From BRHc4a sp049325055 (GTDB taxonomy: Bacteria; Bacillota; Desulfotomaculia; Desulfotomaculales; Desulfocucumaceae), in assembly GCA_049325055.1 (NCBI GenBank), contig JBMOPB010000079.1:1-47868 (forward strand): DNA of 47,868 nucleotides. Reading direction: 5' to 3'. Within the stretch, counting starts at the first letter, position 1; every line of letters starts with the position of its first letter. A program made the translations under genes and the position numbers. Shown one piece after another: positions 33,406 through 40,669 of the stretch. The notes below the pieces were generated by a model. The model had not been told where the DNA came from. It saw only the letters and a list, made by a program, of their open reading frames with translations, and did not search any database.

Positions 33406-34515
33406 TTACGGCTTACGAATCACCCTTTCTATGGTCCCCCCTCCCACCAGCAGGTCACCCTGGTAGTACACCACCGCCTGCCCGGGAGTAATGGCCCTCT
33501 GGGGCCTTTCAAACATCACCTTCACCCCTCCGTTTTCCGTGGGGGATATCACCGCCGGCTCCGGTATACCGTTATAGCGTATCTGGGCCTGCACCTGAAG
33601 GGGCGCGGAAAGAGAATCGAAGGGTATAAAGTTGTTGTCCAGTGCCGTAAGTCCGTGAGCCAGCAAATCTTCCTCGCCCCCCAGTATCACCGCGTTGCGG
33701 GACGGGTCAATGTCAACCACGTATATCCTGTGCCCAACAGCTATGCCAAGCCCCCTTCTCTGCCCTATGGTGTAAAAGGGTATTCCCCTGTGGGTTCCCA
33801 GCACATTGCCGTGCAGGTCCAGAAACGGCCCGGGTTTAATCCCGGCCCCGGCCCGCTCGGAAATAAACCGGGGGTAATCGTCATCTGGCACAAAGCAGAT
33901 CTCCTGGCTCTCCTTTTTCTCAGCCGTCGGCAAACCCCTATCGGCGGCCATCTGCCGAACCTGGTCCTTGGTGTAGTCCCCCAGGGGCATAAGGGTGCGG
34001 GAAATCTGTTCCTGGGTCATGTTGAACAGAACGTAGGTCTGGTCTTTCTTCCTGTCCTCGGCCCTCTTTATCAGGTGCCTCCCAGACTCCCCGTCCCGGT
34101 AAAGCTTTGCGTAATGCCCGGTGGCCACGTAGTCTGCCCCCAGGGCCAGCGCCTTTTGTAAAAGAGTTTCAAACTTTACATACCTGTTGCACGCTATACA
34201 GGGGTTGGGGGTCCTGCCCGCCAGGTACTCCGAAACGAAGTAGTCTATAACTTTTTTCTCGAAATTCTGCCTGAAGTTCATTACATAATAGGGGATGTCA
34301 AGCCGGTTGGCAACCCCTCTGGCGTCGTCAACGGCCGACAGTGAGCAACAGCCCACGTGATCCCCGTCCACCTCGGTGACTTCGGGGTCCCATATCTGCA
34401 TGGTCACCCCGATGACCTCGTAACCCCTTTCAAGCAAAAGGGCGGCGGTGACCGAACTGTCTACCCCGCCGCTCATGGCCACTATAACCTTTTTACCTTC
34501 TGTCACTGAACCCAC
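33406..34515 (-). CDS. mnmA: tRNA-specific 2-thiouridylase
   Basis: Thiolates U34 of tRNA-Lys, -Glu and -Gln using sulfur from cysteine desulfurase. The 369-residue product has the PP-loop MSGGVDSSVTAALL, the first catalytic cysteine in NPCIACNRYVKFE, tRNA-contact segments DYVATGHYAK and KDQTYVLFNM, and the second cysteine in SQEICFVPDDD. The C-terminal beta-barrel includes the family's AITPGQAVVYY. The start is GTG 34515 or the GTG three codons later. It is downstream of iscU-iscS, the sulfur source, with a dispersed repeat in the 110-base gap. Confidence 0.95.
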   Translation of the reverse strand: MGSVTEGKKVIVAMSGGVDSSVTAALLLERGYEVIGVTMQIWDPEVTEVDGDHVGCCSLSAVDDARGVANRLDIPYYVMNFRQNFEKKVIDYFVSEYLAGRTPNPCIACNRYVKFETLLQKALALGADYVATGHYAKLYRDGESGRHLIKRAEDRKKDQTYVLFNMTQEQISRTLMPLGDYTKDQVRQMAADRGLPTAEKKESQEICFVPDDDYPRFISERAGAGIKPGPFLDLHGNVLGTHRGIPFYTIGQRRGLGIAVGHRIYVVDIDPSRNAVILGGEEDLLAHGLTALDNNFIPFDSLSAPLQVQAQIRYNGIPEPAVISPTENGGVKVMFERPQRAITPGQAVVYYQGDLLVGGGTIERVIRKP

Positions 34516-34548
34516 CCGCTATTCTCTTACCTGAAAACCTTTCCCGTC

Positions 34549-34621
34549 AGAATCCAGAATTCAGAATCCAGAATGGAGAAGGTATTCCTAACATGACTTC
34601 TCAAAGGCATATTCTGAATTA
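34549..34621. repeat. Dispersed intergenic repeat, copy 4
   Basis: CAGAATCCAGAATTCAGAATCC followed further on by CATATTCTGAATTATT. It lies between iscU and mnmA and is the most diverged copy of the family. Confidence 0.65.
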
Positions 34622-34625
34622 TTTA

Positions 34626-35006
34626 CTATTTGTTTTTCTGTTTGGTTTTATAATCCTCTATGGCCGAGTGAAGGGCGTCGGCGGCCAGGTTGGAGCAGTG
34701 CATTTTCTTGGGCGGCAGCCCCCCCAGGGCCTCGGCCACCGCCTTGTTGCTAATCTTCATGGCCTCTTCGATGGTCTTTCCCTTAACCATCTCGGTAACC
34801 ATGCTGCTGGTGGCGATGGCGGCCCCACAGCCGAAGGTCTTGAATTTCACATCCTCGATTACATTGTCATTTATCTTCAGGTATATTTTCATTATGTCCC
34901 CGCAGGTGGGATTGCCGACCTGGCCCACTCCGTCCGCGTCGGGAATCTCACCCACATTCCTGGGGTTTTCAAAATGGTCCATTACCTTATCGTTATACAC
35001 CGTCAC
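34626..35006 (-). CDS. iscU: IscU/NifU-type Fe-S cluster scaffold
   Basis: Scaffold on which Fe-S clusters are assembled from desulfurase-derived sulfur. The 126-residue product contains the three cluster cysteines Cys35 (GNPTCGD), Cys60 (FGCGAAIAT) and Cys104 (KKMHCSNLAADAL), with the aspartate at GD. It has no C-terminal NifU domain. A GTG start with AGGGAGG upstream is used. Part of iscR-iscS-iscU-mnmA; no hscA, hscB or fdx genes follow, as is usual in Clostridia. Confidence 0.95.
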   Translation of the reverse strand: MTVYNDKVMDHFENPRNVGEIPDADGVGQVGNPTCGDIMKIYLKINDNVIEDVKFKTFGCGAAIATSSMVTEMVKGKTIEEAMKISNKAVAEALGGLPPKKMHCSNLAADALHSAIEDYKTKQKNK

Positions 35007-35051
35007 CGGCCTCCCTTTATTTGTATACTTCTTTATTTCTATACAAAACCG

Positions 35052-36278
35052 CTAAACCCTGCTGCAGGTCCCGCTCACCTTACAGGCGGCGCAGTCGGAA
35101 TTCATGGCGAACTCTGTTTCCTGGTCCAGGGGCGACATGGCCCGCAGCCTTTCCACTATGGGAGGCATCACTTCCATGAAATAGTCGATGTCTTCGGGCC
35201 TGTTGTCAATACCCAGGGTTATCCTGATGGACCCGTGGGCTATCTCGTGGGGAATGCCCATGGACAGAAGCACGTGGGAGGGTTCAAGAGATCCCGATGT
35301 ACAGGCCGATCCGCTGGAAGCGGCAATTCCTTTCATGTCCAGGCTCAGAAGCATAGACTCGCCCTCGATGAATTCAAAGGTAAAGCTGGCGTGGTTGGGA
35401 AGCCTCATCGCCGGGTGACCGGTGACCTTTACGTGGCTTATCCTCCCGGTTACCTCTTTGATTAACCTGTCCCTCAGCCCTCTTAGATATTCACTCTCCT
35501 TATCCATATTGGCCATTGCCAGTTCAGCCGCCACTCCAAACCCTATGATGCCGGGCACGTTTTCGGTGCCAGCCCTGCGCAGCCTCTCCTGTGCGCCGCC
35601 GTGCATCAGTGTCTGGCGCCAGCGGGTGCCCTTGCGGATGTAAAGCGCGCCTATGCCTTTAGGGCCGTATATCTTGTGTCCGGAGACGGTAAGCAGGTCA
35701 ACCCCCAGTTCGTTGACGTCCACCGGGATCTTTCCAAAGCTCTGAACGGCGTCGGTATGGAAGATAATGCCTTTGGACCGGGCCAGTTTTCCTATTTCTT
35801 TAATGGGCATTATGGTGCCCACCTCGTTGTTGGCATGCATAATGGTGATAAGGATGGTCTTGTCGGTAATGGCGGCGGCCACATCGTCAACACTGACCAT
35901 GCCGTACTTGTCCACGGGGAGTATGGTTACGGTAAATCCTTCCTTACCCAGTGCCTTGACTGTGTTAAGCACGGCGTGGTGCTCCACAGCCGAGGTGATG
36001 ATATGGTTGCCCCTGTTTTTGTTGGAATAGGCCACCCCGTGAATGGCCATGTTGTCGGCCTCGGTGCCCCCGCTGGTAAAAACAACCTCGTTGGGGTTGG
36101 CGCCTATAGCCCTGGCCACCTTCTCCCGGGCCTCTTCCACACCCTTCCTGACCTGCCGGCCAAAGTAGTGCAGGCTGGTTGGATTGCCGAAATTTTCCTT
36201 GAGGTAATCACACATTGCCTCCACCACTTCCGGCCGTACCGGGGTGGTGGCGCTGTGATCAAAATAAATCCTGCGCAC
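35052..36278 (-). CDS. iscS: Cysteine desulfurase
   Basis: PLP enzyme that takes sulfur from cysteine for Fe-S clusters and tRNA thiolation. The 408-residue product begins MRRIYFDHSATTPV, has the TSGGTEADN loop, TDAVQSFGK, the PLP lysine in SGHKIYGPKGIG and the mobile catalytic cysteine in SSGSACTSGS. The C-terminus ends with an extra cysteine-rich tail (DCAACKVSGTCSRV), which may help hand over sulfur or metal. I chose GTG 36278, with AAGGAGG 8 bases upstream, over the frame start at 36308. Confidence 0.95.
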   Translation of the reverse strand: MRRIYFDHSATTPVRPEVVEAMCDYLKENFGNPTSLHYFGRQVRKGVEEAREKVARAIGANPNEVVFTSGGTEADNMAIHGVAYSNKNRGNHIITSAVEHHAVLNTVKALGKEGFTVTILPVDKYGMVSVDDVAAAITDKTILITIMHANNEVGTIMPIKEIGKLARSKGIIFHTDAVQSFGKIPVDVNELGVDLLTVSGHKIYGPKGIGALYIRKGTRWRQTLMHGGAQERLRRAGTENVPGIIGFGVAAELAMANMDKESEYLRGLRDRLIKEVTGRISHVKVTGHPAMRLPNHASFTFEFIEGESMLLSLDMKGIAASSGSACTSGSLEPSHVLLSMGIPHEIAHGSIRITLGIDNRPEDIDYFMEVMPPIVERLRAMSPLDQETEFAMNSDCAACKVSGTCSRV

Positions 36279-36320
36279 CGCGTTATCCTCCTTAGTTACA
36301 GAAATCAATTGCCTCTTTTT

Positions 36321-36758
36321 TTATTGATCCTTGATCTGACGGTTCCTTTCCTCATCCCTGCACATGTCCGCAAGGCTTATGGAGTCCAGGACCTGCACGA
36401 TGCTGTCCCGAACCTTTTCCCATACAGTCCTGGTGATACAGCTGTCCGCCTGGTCACACTCTGTAGTCCTCAACTCGCTGACACATTCCACGGGAGCAAT
36501 GGGACCCTCCAGCACCCGGATTACTTCCCCAACATGGATTTGTTCCGGAGGCCGGGCCAATATGTATCCACCCTGGGCGCCCCGGACGCTTCTCACCAGC
36601 CCTGCCTTGCGTAATACCGCAATCAACTGCTCCAGGTAATGTTCTGATATGTTCTGTCTTTCGGCCACAGATTTCAGAGGAATGGGATCGGCCCCGTAAT
36701 GCTGCGCCAGGTCAAACATGGCCTTGAGGCCGTAATGTCCTCTGGTTGAAAGACGCAA
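36321..36758 (-). CDS. iscR: Rrf2/IscR-family Fe-S regulator
   Basis: Predicted Fe-S-sensing repressor of its own operon. The 145-residue product has a winged helix (TRGHYGLKAMFDLA, ISEHYLEQLIAVLRKAGLV, VRGAQGGYILARP) and three cysteines for a [2Fe-2S] cluster at 92, 101 and 107 (CVSELRTTECDQADSC). I chose TTG 36758, with GGGAGG 7 bases upstream; the frame start at 36776 adds six Gly/Leu-rich residues. First gene of iscR-iscS-iscU-mnmA, with a consensus promoter just upstream where autoregulation would act. Confidence 0.92.
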   Translation of the reverse strand: MRLSTRGHYGLKAMFDLAQHYGADPIPLKSVAERQNISEHYLEQLIAVLRKAGLVRSVRGAQGGYILARPPEQIHVGEVIRVLEGPIAPVECVSELRTTECDQADSCITRTVWEKVRDSIVQVLDSISLADMCRDEERNRQIKDQ

Positions 36759-36808
36759 TCCCCCACCTCCCAACAATCCATACTAATTTACTCGGGATTG
36801 CTGATTTT

Positions 36809-36837
36809 ATAATAACACGTCACAATCTGTAAGTCAA
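36809..36837 (-). promoter_or_regulatory. Sigma-A promoter of the isc operon
   Basis: Minus strand TTGACT, a 17-base spacer, then TATTAT, about 50 bases before the iscR start. It lies in an AT-rich spacer between rarA and iscR. Confidence 0.85.
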
Positions 36838-36857
36838 TGCGAAACCCGACTGTTTTA

Positions 36858-38195
36858 CTAAGAATTAAATTTGATTTTTTTTAGGCCCTCCAGCATTTTT
36901 TTCACCGACGCTTCCTCACCATTTTCAGAGGGCGCATAGAACTCCCTTCCTGATAAGTTGTCGGGCAGGTACTGTTGATCGATATAATGTCCCGGATAAT
37001 CGTGGGGATATTTGTATTCTTTTTTTATTTTATTTCCGGACATACTTTGCAGCTTGAAATAGCTGGAGTCCCTAAGGTGCTCGGGGACGGCCCCGGCCAT
37101 ATGGTCTTCCACCGCCTCCATGGCGGCGTCTATTCCCACCACCACCGAATTGCTCTTTGGGGCGAGGGCAACGTACAGCGCGGCCTCGGCCATTATAATC
37201 CTGGCCTCGGGAAGGCCCACCCTTTCCACCGCCTGGGCGGCCGCCACGGCAACCAACAGCGCCCTGGGGTCGGCCAGCCCCACATCCTCCGCAGCGTGTA
37301 TCATTATCCTGCGGCATATGAACTCCGGGTCGTCCCCGGCGTAAACAAGACGCGCCAGCCAGTACAGGGTTGCCTGGGGGTCAGACCCCCGCATGCTTTT
37401 GATAAACGCCGACACCACGTCATAGTGATCGTCCCTGCGGTCAAACTGGATAACCCTGCCGCCACAGGACTCCCTGGCGGCGTCAAGGGATATGTAGCGG
37501 ACCCCGCCTTCCCCCGGCGGTGTCGTCATCACCGCCAGCTCAAGGCAGTTTAAAGCCCCCCTGGCGTCACCGTTGGCGGTGGACGCGATGTGCTCCAGCG
37601 CCCCCTCTTCAAACCTGGTGCTGTACTGACCCAGCCCTTTTTCCCGGTCATTGAGGGCCCTTTTCATTATCTTTAAGATGGCCCCGCCGGAAAGCGGCTC
37701 CAGCCGGAAAAGGCGTGACCTGCTTAAAAGCGGCCTGTTCACGGTAAAAAGCGGGTTTTCAGTGGTGGAACCGATAAGGGTAATCAGTCCGTCTTCCACA
37801 AAAGGCAAAAGGGCGTCCTGCTGGGCCTTGTTGAAGCGGTGTATTTCGTCGATGAAAAGTATGGTGCCTTCCCCGTACAGGGAGCGCCTTTCCCGGGCCT
37901 CCTGCACAACCCTGCGGATATCGGCCACCCCTGCCATTACCGCATTTATGGTCTCGAAATGCGACCTGGTCATTTTGGCAATTATCCTGGCCAGAGTTGT
38001 CTTTCCGGTTCCCGGAGGGCCGTGCAGTATTATGGAACCCAGGCTGTCGTTTTCTATGGCCCTCCGCAGGGGCTTTCCAGGCCCCAGTATCTCAGTTTGC
38101 TCTTCAAATTCCGACAAACTCCCGGGGCGCATCCGGTCGGCCAGGGGGGCCCTTTTGGTGTTGGCCCCTTCACGGTCAAAAAGGTTGCCCACCAC
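36858..38195 (-). CDS. rarA: Replication-associated recombination protein A (RarA/MgsA)
   Basis: AAA+ ATPase acting at stalled replication forks, related to clamp-loader subunits. The 445-residue product shows RMRPGSLSEFEEQ, Walker A HGPPGTGKTTLARII, Walker B ILFIDEIHRFNKAQQDALLP, sensor 1 LIGSTTENP and the C-terminal helical tetramerisation part with DPQATLYWLARLVYAGDDPEFI and YKYPHDYPGHYIDQQYLP. Two adjacent GTG codons can start translation after GGGGGAG. It is monocistronic as far as I can see. Confidence 0.95.
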   Translation of the reverse strand: MVGNLFDREGANTKRAPLADRMRPGSLSEFEEQTEILGPGKPLRRAIENDSLGSIILHGPPGTGKTTLARIIAKMTRSHFETINAVMAGVADIRRVVQEARERRSLYGEGTILFIDEIHRFNKAQQDALLPFVEDGLITLIGSTTENPLFTVNRPLLSRSRLFRLEPLSGGAILKIMKRALNDREKGLGQYSTRFEEGALEHIASTANGDARGALNCLELAVMTTPPGEGGVRYISLDAARESCGGRVIQFDRRDDHYDVVSAFIKSMRGSDPQATLYWLARLVYAGDDPEFICRRIMIHAAEDVGLADPRALLVAVAAAQAVERVGLPEARIIMAEAALYVALAPKSNSVVVGIDAAMEAVEDHMAGAVPEHLRDSSYFKLQSMSGNKIKKEYKYPHDYPGHYIDQQYLPDNLSGREFYAPSENGEEASVKKMLEGLKKIKFNS

Positions 38196-38314
38196 TTATC
38201 TCCCCCGTAAACAGTTTCAGGCCTGACCATGTTGTCAAGCCTAAAACCATTATAAAAAAGCTGTTATTCAGCTGCAACTACAACCCTTCCCGCTAAAAGG
38301 CCCAATTATGTGAA

Positions 38315-38340
38315 AAGGCCGGTGTATCTTAACCGGCCTT
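38315..38340 (-). terminator. Rho-independent terminator overlapping a stop codon
   Basis: AAGGCCGGT / ACCGGCCTT, a 9-bp stem followed on the minus strand by TTTTC. The stop codon of the winged-helix gene lies in its loop region. Confidence 0.85.
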
Positions 38341-38604
38341 CCTGATCAGGGAAAGAAACTCGTCTCCCAGCCTGGTCAAACTGCATATCTTGCTTTTACC
38401 CTCTGTGGATACCTCCACCAGTCCCAGGGCGTATAGCTGCATAACCACGTGATCCAGCACGGCCCTTTTAACTTTTGCCGTTAGAGAAAGTTCCTCTTTA
38501 TTCATGCTGCCCTGATCCACCAGCGCCAGAAGTACCCTTTCCGCCTCATCAGGCAAGCGGTCGTTTACTTTTAAAAAATATTCCGCCAGCGGAGTGCCAA
38601 CCAT
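38329..38604 (-). CDS. Small winged-helix DNA-binding-like protein
   Basis: A 91-residue protein whose order of segments suggests a winged helix: PDEAERVLLALVDQGSMNKEEL, then KRAVLDHVVMQLYALGLVEV (recognition-helix region) and EGKSKICSLTRLGDEFLSLI (wing and last helix). GGGGGAGGTGA stands 4 bases before the ATG. No family name can be assigned. It is a single gene with its own terminator, next to a second copy of the structured element. Confidence 0.65.
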   Translation of the reverse strand: MVGTPLAEYFLKVNDRLPDEAERVLLALVDQGSMNKEELSLTAKVKRAVLDHVVMQLYALGLVEVSTEGKSKICSLTRLGDEFLSLIRKAG

Positions 38605-38780
38605 TTTTTCACCTCCCCCTGATCAATCATTTGCTTAGATCAAAACTTTACAGGTCCCTGAAGCAAAGCCCCAAATATTCCGCCCTGTATAGACCTTGCT
38701 AATAGTATGGTCACTTTCTCAATTAAATAATACTTTTTATTGAAAATTTAACCGAAAAAAATAAGGCATTACGGTGGTAA

Positions 38781-38875
38781 AAAAAAGCCCCTGTGATACA
38801 TGCCCTTACAGCATGCTGTCATAGGAAGCTTTATTTAAACGCATTTAACTCATAATGGCAAATCAGGAAAAAAGC
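38781..38875 (+). ncRNA. Structured non-coding element, copy 2
   Basis: Homologous without gaps to 18561-18655. CCTGTGA can pair with TCATAGG and CATGC with GCATG. The conserved part AGGAAGCTTT-ATTT-AAACGC-ATTTAAC and GGCAAAT follows. No plus-strand gene lies downstream; instead an intrinsic terminator follows (38870-38896), so this copy could be a free-standing small RNA of about 110 bases. The thioredoxin gene next to it is on the other strand. Confidence 0.5.
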
Positions 38876-38896
38876 GCCATTTTTCATAGCGCTTTT
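38870..38896. terminator. Rho-independent terminator (both strands)
   Basis: AAAAGCGC / GCGCTTTT stem with an 11-base AT-rich loop. It can end copy 2 of the structured element on the plus strand and the thioredoxin transcript on the minus strand. Confidence 0.75.
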
Positions 38897-38953
38897 CTAG
38901 TCCCCAAGAACTGTTATTCTACCCAATTATTAATACGGTATGTTCGATCCTTA

Positions 38954-39283
38954 TCAAATATGTTTATCCAGAATGCTTTTCAGTTCTTTCTTGGTTTTAA
39001 AACCAACGAACCTATCCACTTCCGACCCGCCCTTGAACATTATCAGGGTGGGGATGCTATTTATTTTAAACTCGGAGGTGATGTTGCGGTTCTGATCCAC
39101 ATTAACCTTGGCCACCTGCACCTTGCCCTGATACTCGCCTGCCACCTCTTCCACAACGGGCGCAATCATCTTGCACGGGCCGCACCAGTCAGCCCAAAAA
39201 TCTACCAGAACCGGGGTCTGGGCTGAAGATATAAAATCTTTGAAACTGGCATCACTTAAGTTTTTTATTAAATCATTGGGCAA
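38954..39283 (-). CDS. Thioredoxin (second copy)
   Basis: A 109-residue thioredoxin with WADWCGPCKM and the cis-proline segment INSIPTLIMF. It is diverged from the protein at 19,018 (for example WADWCGPC against WAPWCGPC), so it is not a recent duplicate. A sigma-A promoter at 39362-39391 lies upstream, and AT-rich sequence with the structured element lies downstream. As a stand-alone gene without a reductase beside it, its specific partner is unknown. Confidence 0.93.
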   Translation of the reverse strand: MPNDLIKNLSDASFKDFISSAQTPVLVDFWADWCGPCKMIAPVVEEVAGEYQGKVQVAKVNVDQNRNITSEFKINSIPTLIMFKGGSEVDRFVGFKTKKELKSILDKHI

Positions 39284-39361
39284 ACTTACTTCCCCCTTTC
39301 ATTTTTTAGCAAAGCGGCAGAAAACAAAAACATTATCATAGAAAAACACGGATTGGTATTT

Positions 39362-39391
39362 ATTATATTATTACCAAAAAGGCATTGTCAA
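39362..39391 (-). promoter_or_regulatory. Sigma-A promoter of the second thioredoxin gene
   Basis: Minus strand TTGACA, an 18-base spacer, then TATAAT, about 80 bases before the ATG and just after the tcdA stop. Confidence 0.8.
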
Positions 39392-39397
39392 TGCATT

Positions 39398-40129
39398 TTA
39401 GACACTACCGCCCCAGCTTATGAGATCCCTTACCACCGCGCCCGCCAATATCATTCCGGCCACGGGCGGCACAAAAGAGATGCTGGCCGGAACCACTTTT
39501 TCGGGACGGACATCATTATTCCTCTTGGGAGTACAGGGCTGTTCCGTGGAAAAAACCACCTTCAGGCCCGAGGTAATCCCCTCTTTTCTCAGCCGGCGCC
39601 TTACTTCCCGGGCAAGGGGGCAAACCGAGGTTTTGGATATGTCGTCCAGCCTGAATAACGCGGGATCCATCTTGTTACCGGCTCCCATGCTGGACACAAC
39701 CGGTATCCCCTCCATTAAGCAATACTTTATAAGGTCCACCTTCCCATCAACATCGTCAATGGCATCAACGACATAATCCGGCCTTACCGCAAAAAACCTG
39801 TCCCTATCCTCCGGCGTATACCTGCACCTATACCCTGTCACATCCACCCTGGAATTAATTCTCCTGATCCTTTCAGTCATCAAATCCACCTTGGACATTC
39901 CCACGGTATCCTCCATGGCATGGAGCTGGCGGTTTAAATTGCTTGGGGAAACCGTGTCGAAATCGGTCAGAACCAGACTGCCCAGACCGGCCCTGACAAG
40001 GGCCTCAACGGTAAAGGAGCCCACTCCTCCAAGTCCGAAAACCGACACAGTGCTTGAAGCCAGGATTTCGATACCTTCCTGGCCTATCAACATTTTAGTT
40101 CTGCTGAACATGCTCTCCAAAACACTCAC
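39398..40129 (-). CDS. tcdA: tRNA threonylcarbamoyladenosine dehydratase (TcdA/YrvM)
   Basis: E1-like enzyme that cyclises t6A37 of tRNA to ct6A in an ATP-dependent step. The 243-residue product has the nucleotide loop VFGLGGVGSFTVEALVRAG, the LTDFDTVSPSNLNRQ segment, KVDLMTERIRRINS and VVDAIDDVDGKV. The position next to hisS-aspS matches B. subtilis yrvM. A GTG start at 40129 is assumed; a start some codons later (MFSRTKMLIG) is possible. Confidence 0.92.
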   Translation of the reverse strand: MSVLESMFSRTKMLIGQEGIEILASSTVSVFGLGGVGSFTVEALVRAGLGSLVLTDFDTVSPSNLNRQLHAMEDTVGMSKVDLMTERIRRINSRVDVTGYRCRYTPEDRDRFFAVRPDYVVDAIDDVDGKVDLIKYCLMEGIPVVSSMGAGNKMDPALFRLDDISKTSVCPLAREVRRRLRKEGITSGLKVVFSTEQPCTPKRNNDVRPEKVVPASISFVPPVAGMILAGAVVRDLISWGGSV

Positions 40130-40235
40130 CCATTTTAAAAATTAATATAATTTATATATTAAAAAATCATTATAAAATAAAATATTCGACCATTAACCGG
40201 TCGAAAAAAGACTAATCAAAAAGGTATAATATCAC

Positions 40236-40433
40236 AGACATAATACCCCACACGTGCCGTAAACCTCCAAGTTTCTTGAACCTGAGCTAAATCAGGTGGG
40301 TGCCCTCCTGATTACTTATCGTTACCTTGGCATTTCAAGGCCTACAAGCCATAATCAGAGCCGGACTCCCAATGTATATGTGTTGGTTTAAAACTTCAAA
40401 GTGTTCACGCACACCGCAGGGTAAATTGTTTTT
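40236..40433 (+). ncRNA. ssrS: Probable 6S RNA
   Basis: The interval between tcdA (yrvM) and aspS is where B. subtilis carries a 6S RNA gene. TATAAT at 40225-40230 can start a plus-strand RNA of about 198 bases. Its ends pair as ACA-taa-TACCC with GGGTA-aat-TGT, then a T run follows. The apical stem CTGATTA / TAATCAG encloses a CCTTG-CAAGG hairpin. A small CCTGA / TCAGG hairpin lies where the 6S central bubble would be. This overall rod with an open middle fits 6S RNA; no sequence search was possible. Confidence 0.55.
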
Positions 40434-40624
40434 GTAGTAATTATGTTATCACATCTCCTTCGAACTTTCAAGCGGAGGTAATCTTTTACTTGCCTGTACA
40501 ATACATATTTAACTATATTCTTTGCAAAAGCCTCCATATTATACATGCACCCCGGCGTAAACACCCCGCAAACAACCCACCGTTCTCAACCCGGCACATT
40601 TCGGAGCAAAGCACCTTCGGAAAA
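40434..40624. other. Spacer without recognisable content
   Basis: AT-rich then C-rich sequence between the probable 6S RNA and the aspS terminator. I see no frame, promoter or repeat that I can support. Confidence 0.5.
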
Positions 40625-40647
40625 TCCGCCCGCAGGGCGGCTTTTTT
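40625..40647. terminator. Rho-independent terminator after aspS
   Basis: CCGCCC-GCA-GGGCGG stem. The plus side is followed by C and six T and the minus side by ATTTT, so it can work in both directions; it follows the aspS stop by 22 bases. Confidence 0.85.
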
Positions 40648-40669
40648 ATGAAATGATATTCTTTATCTG

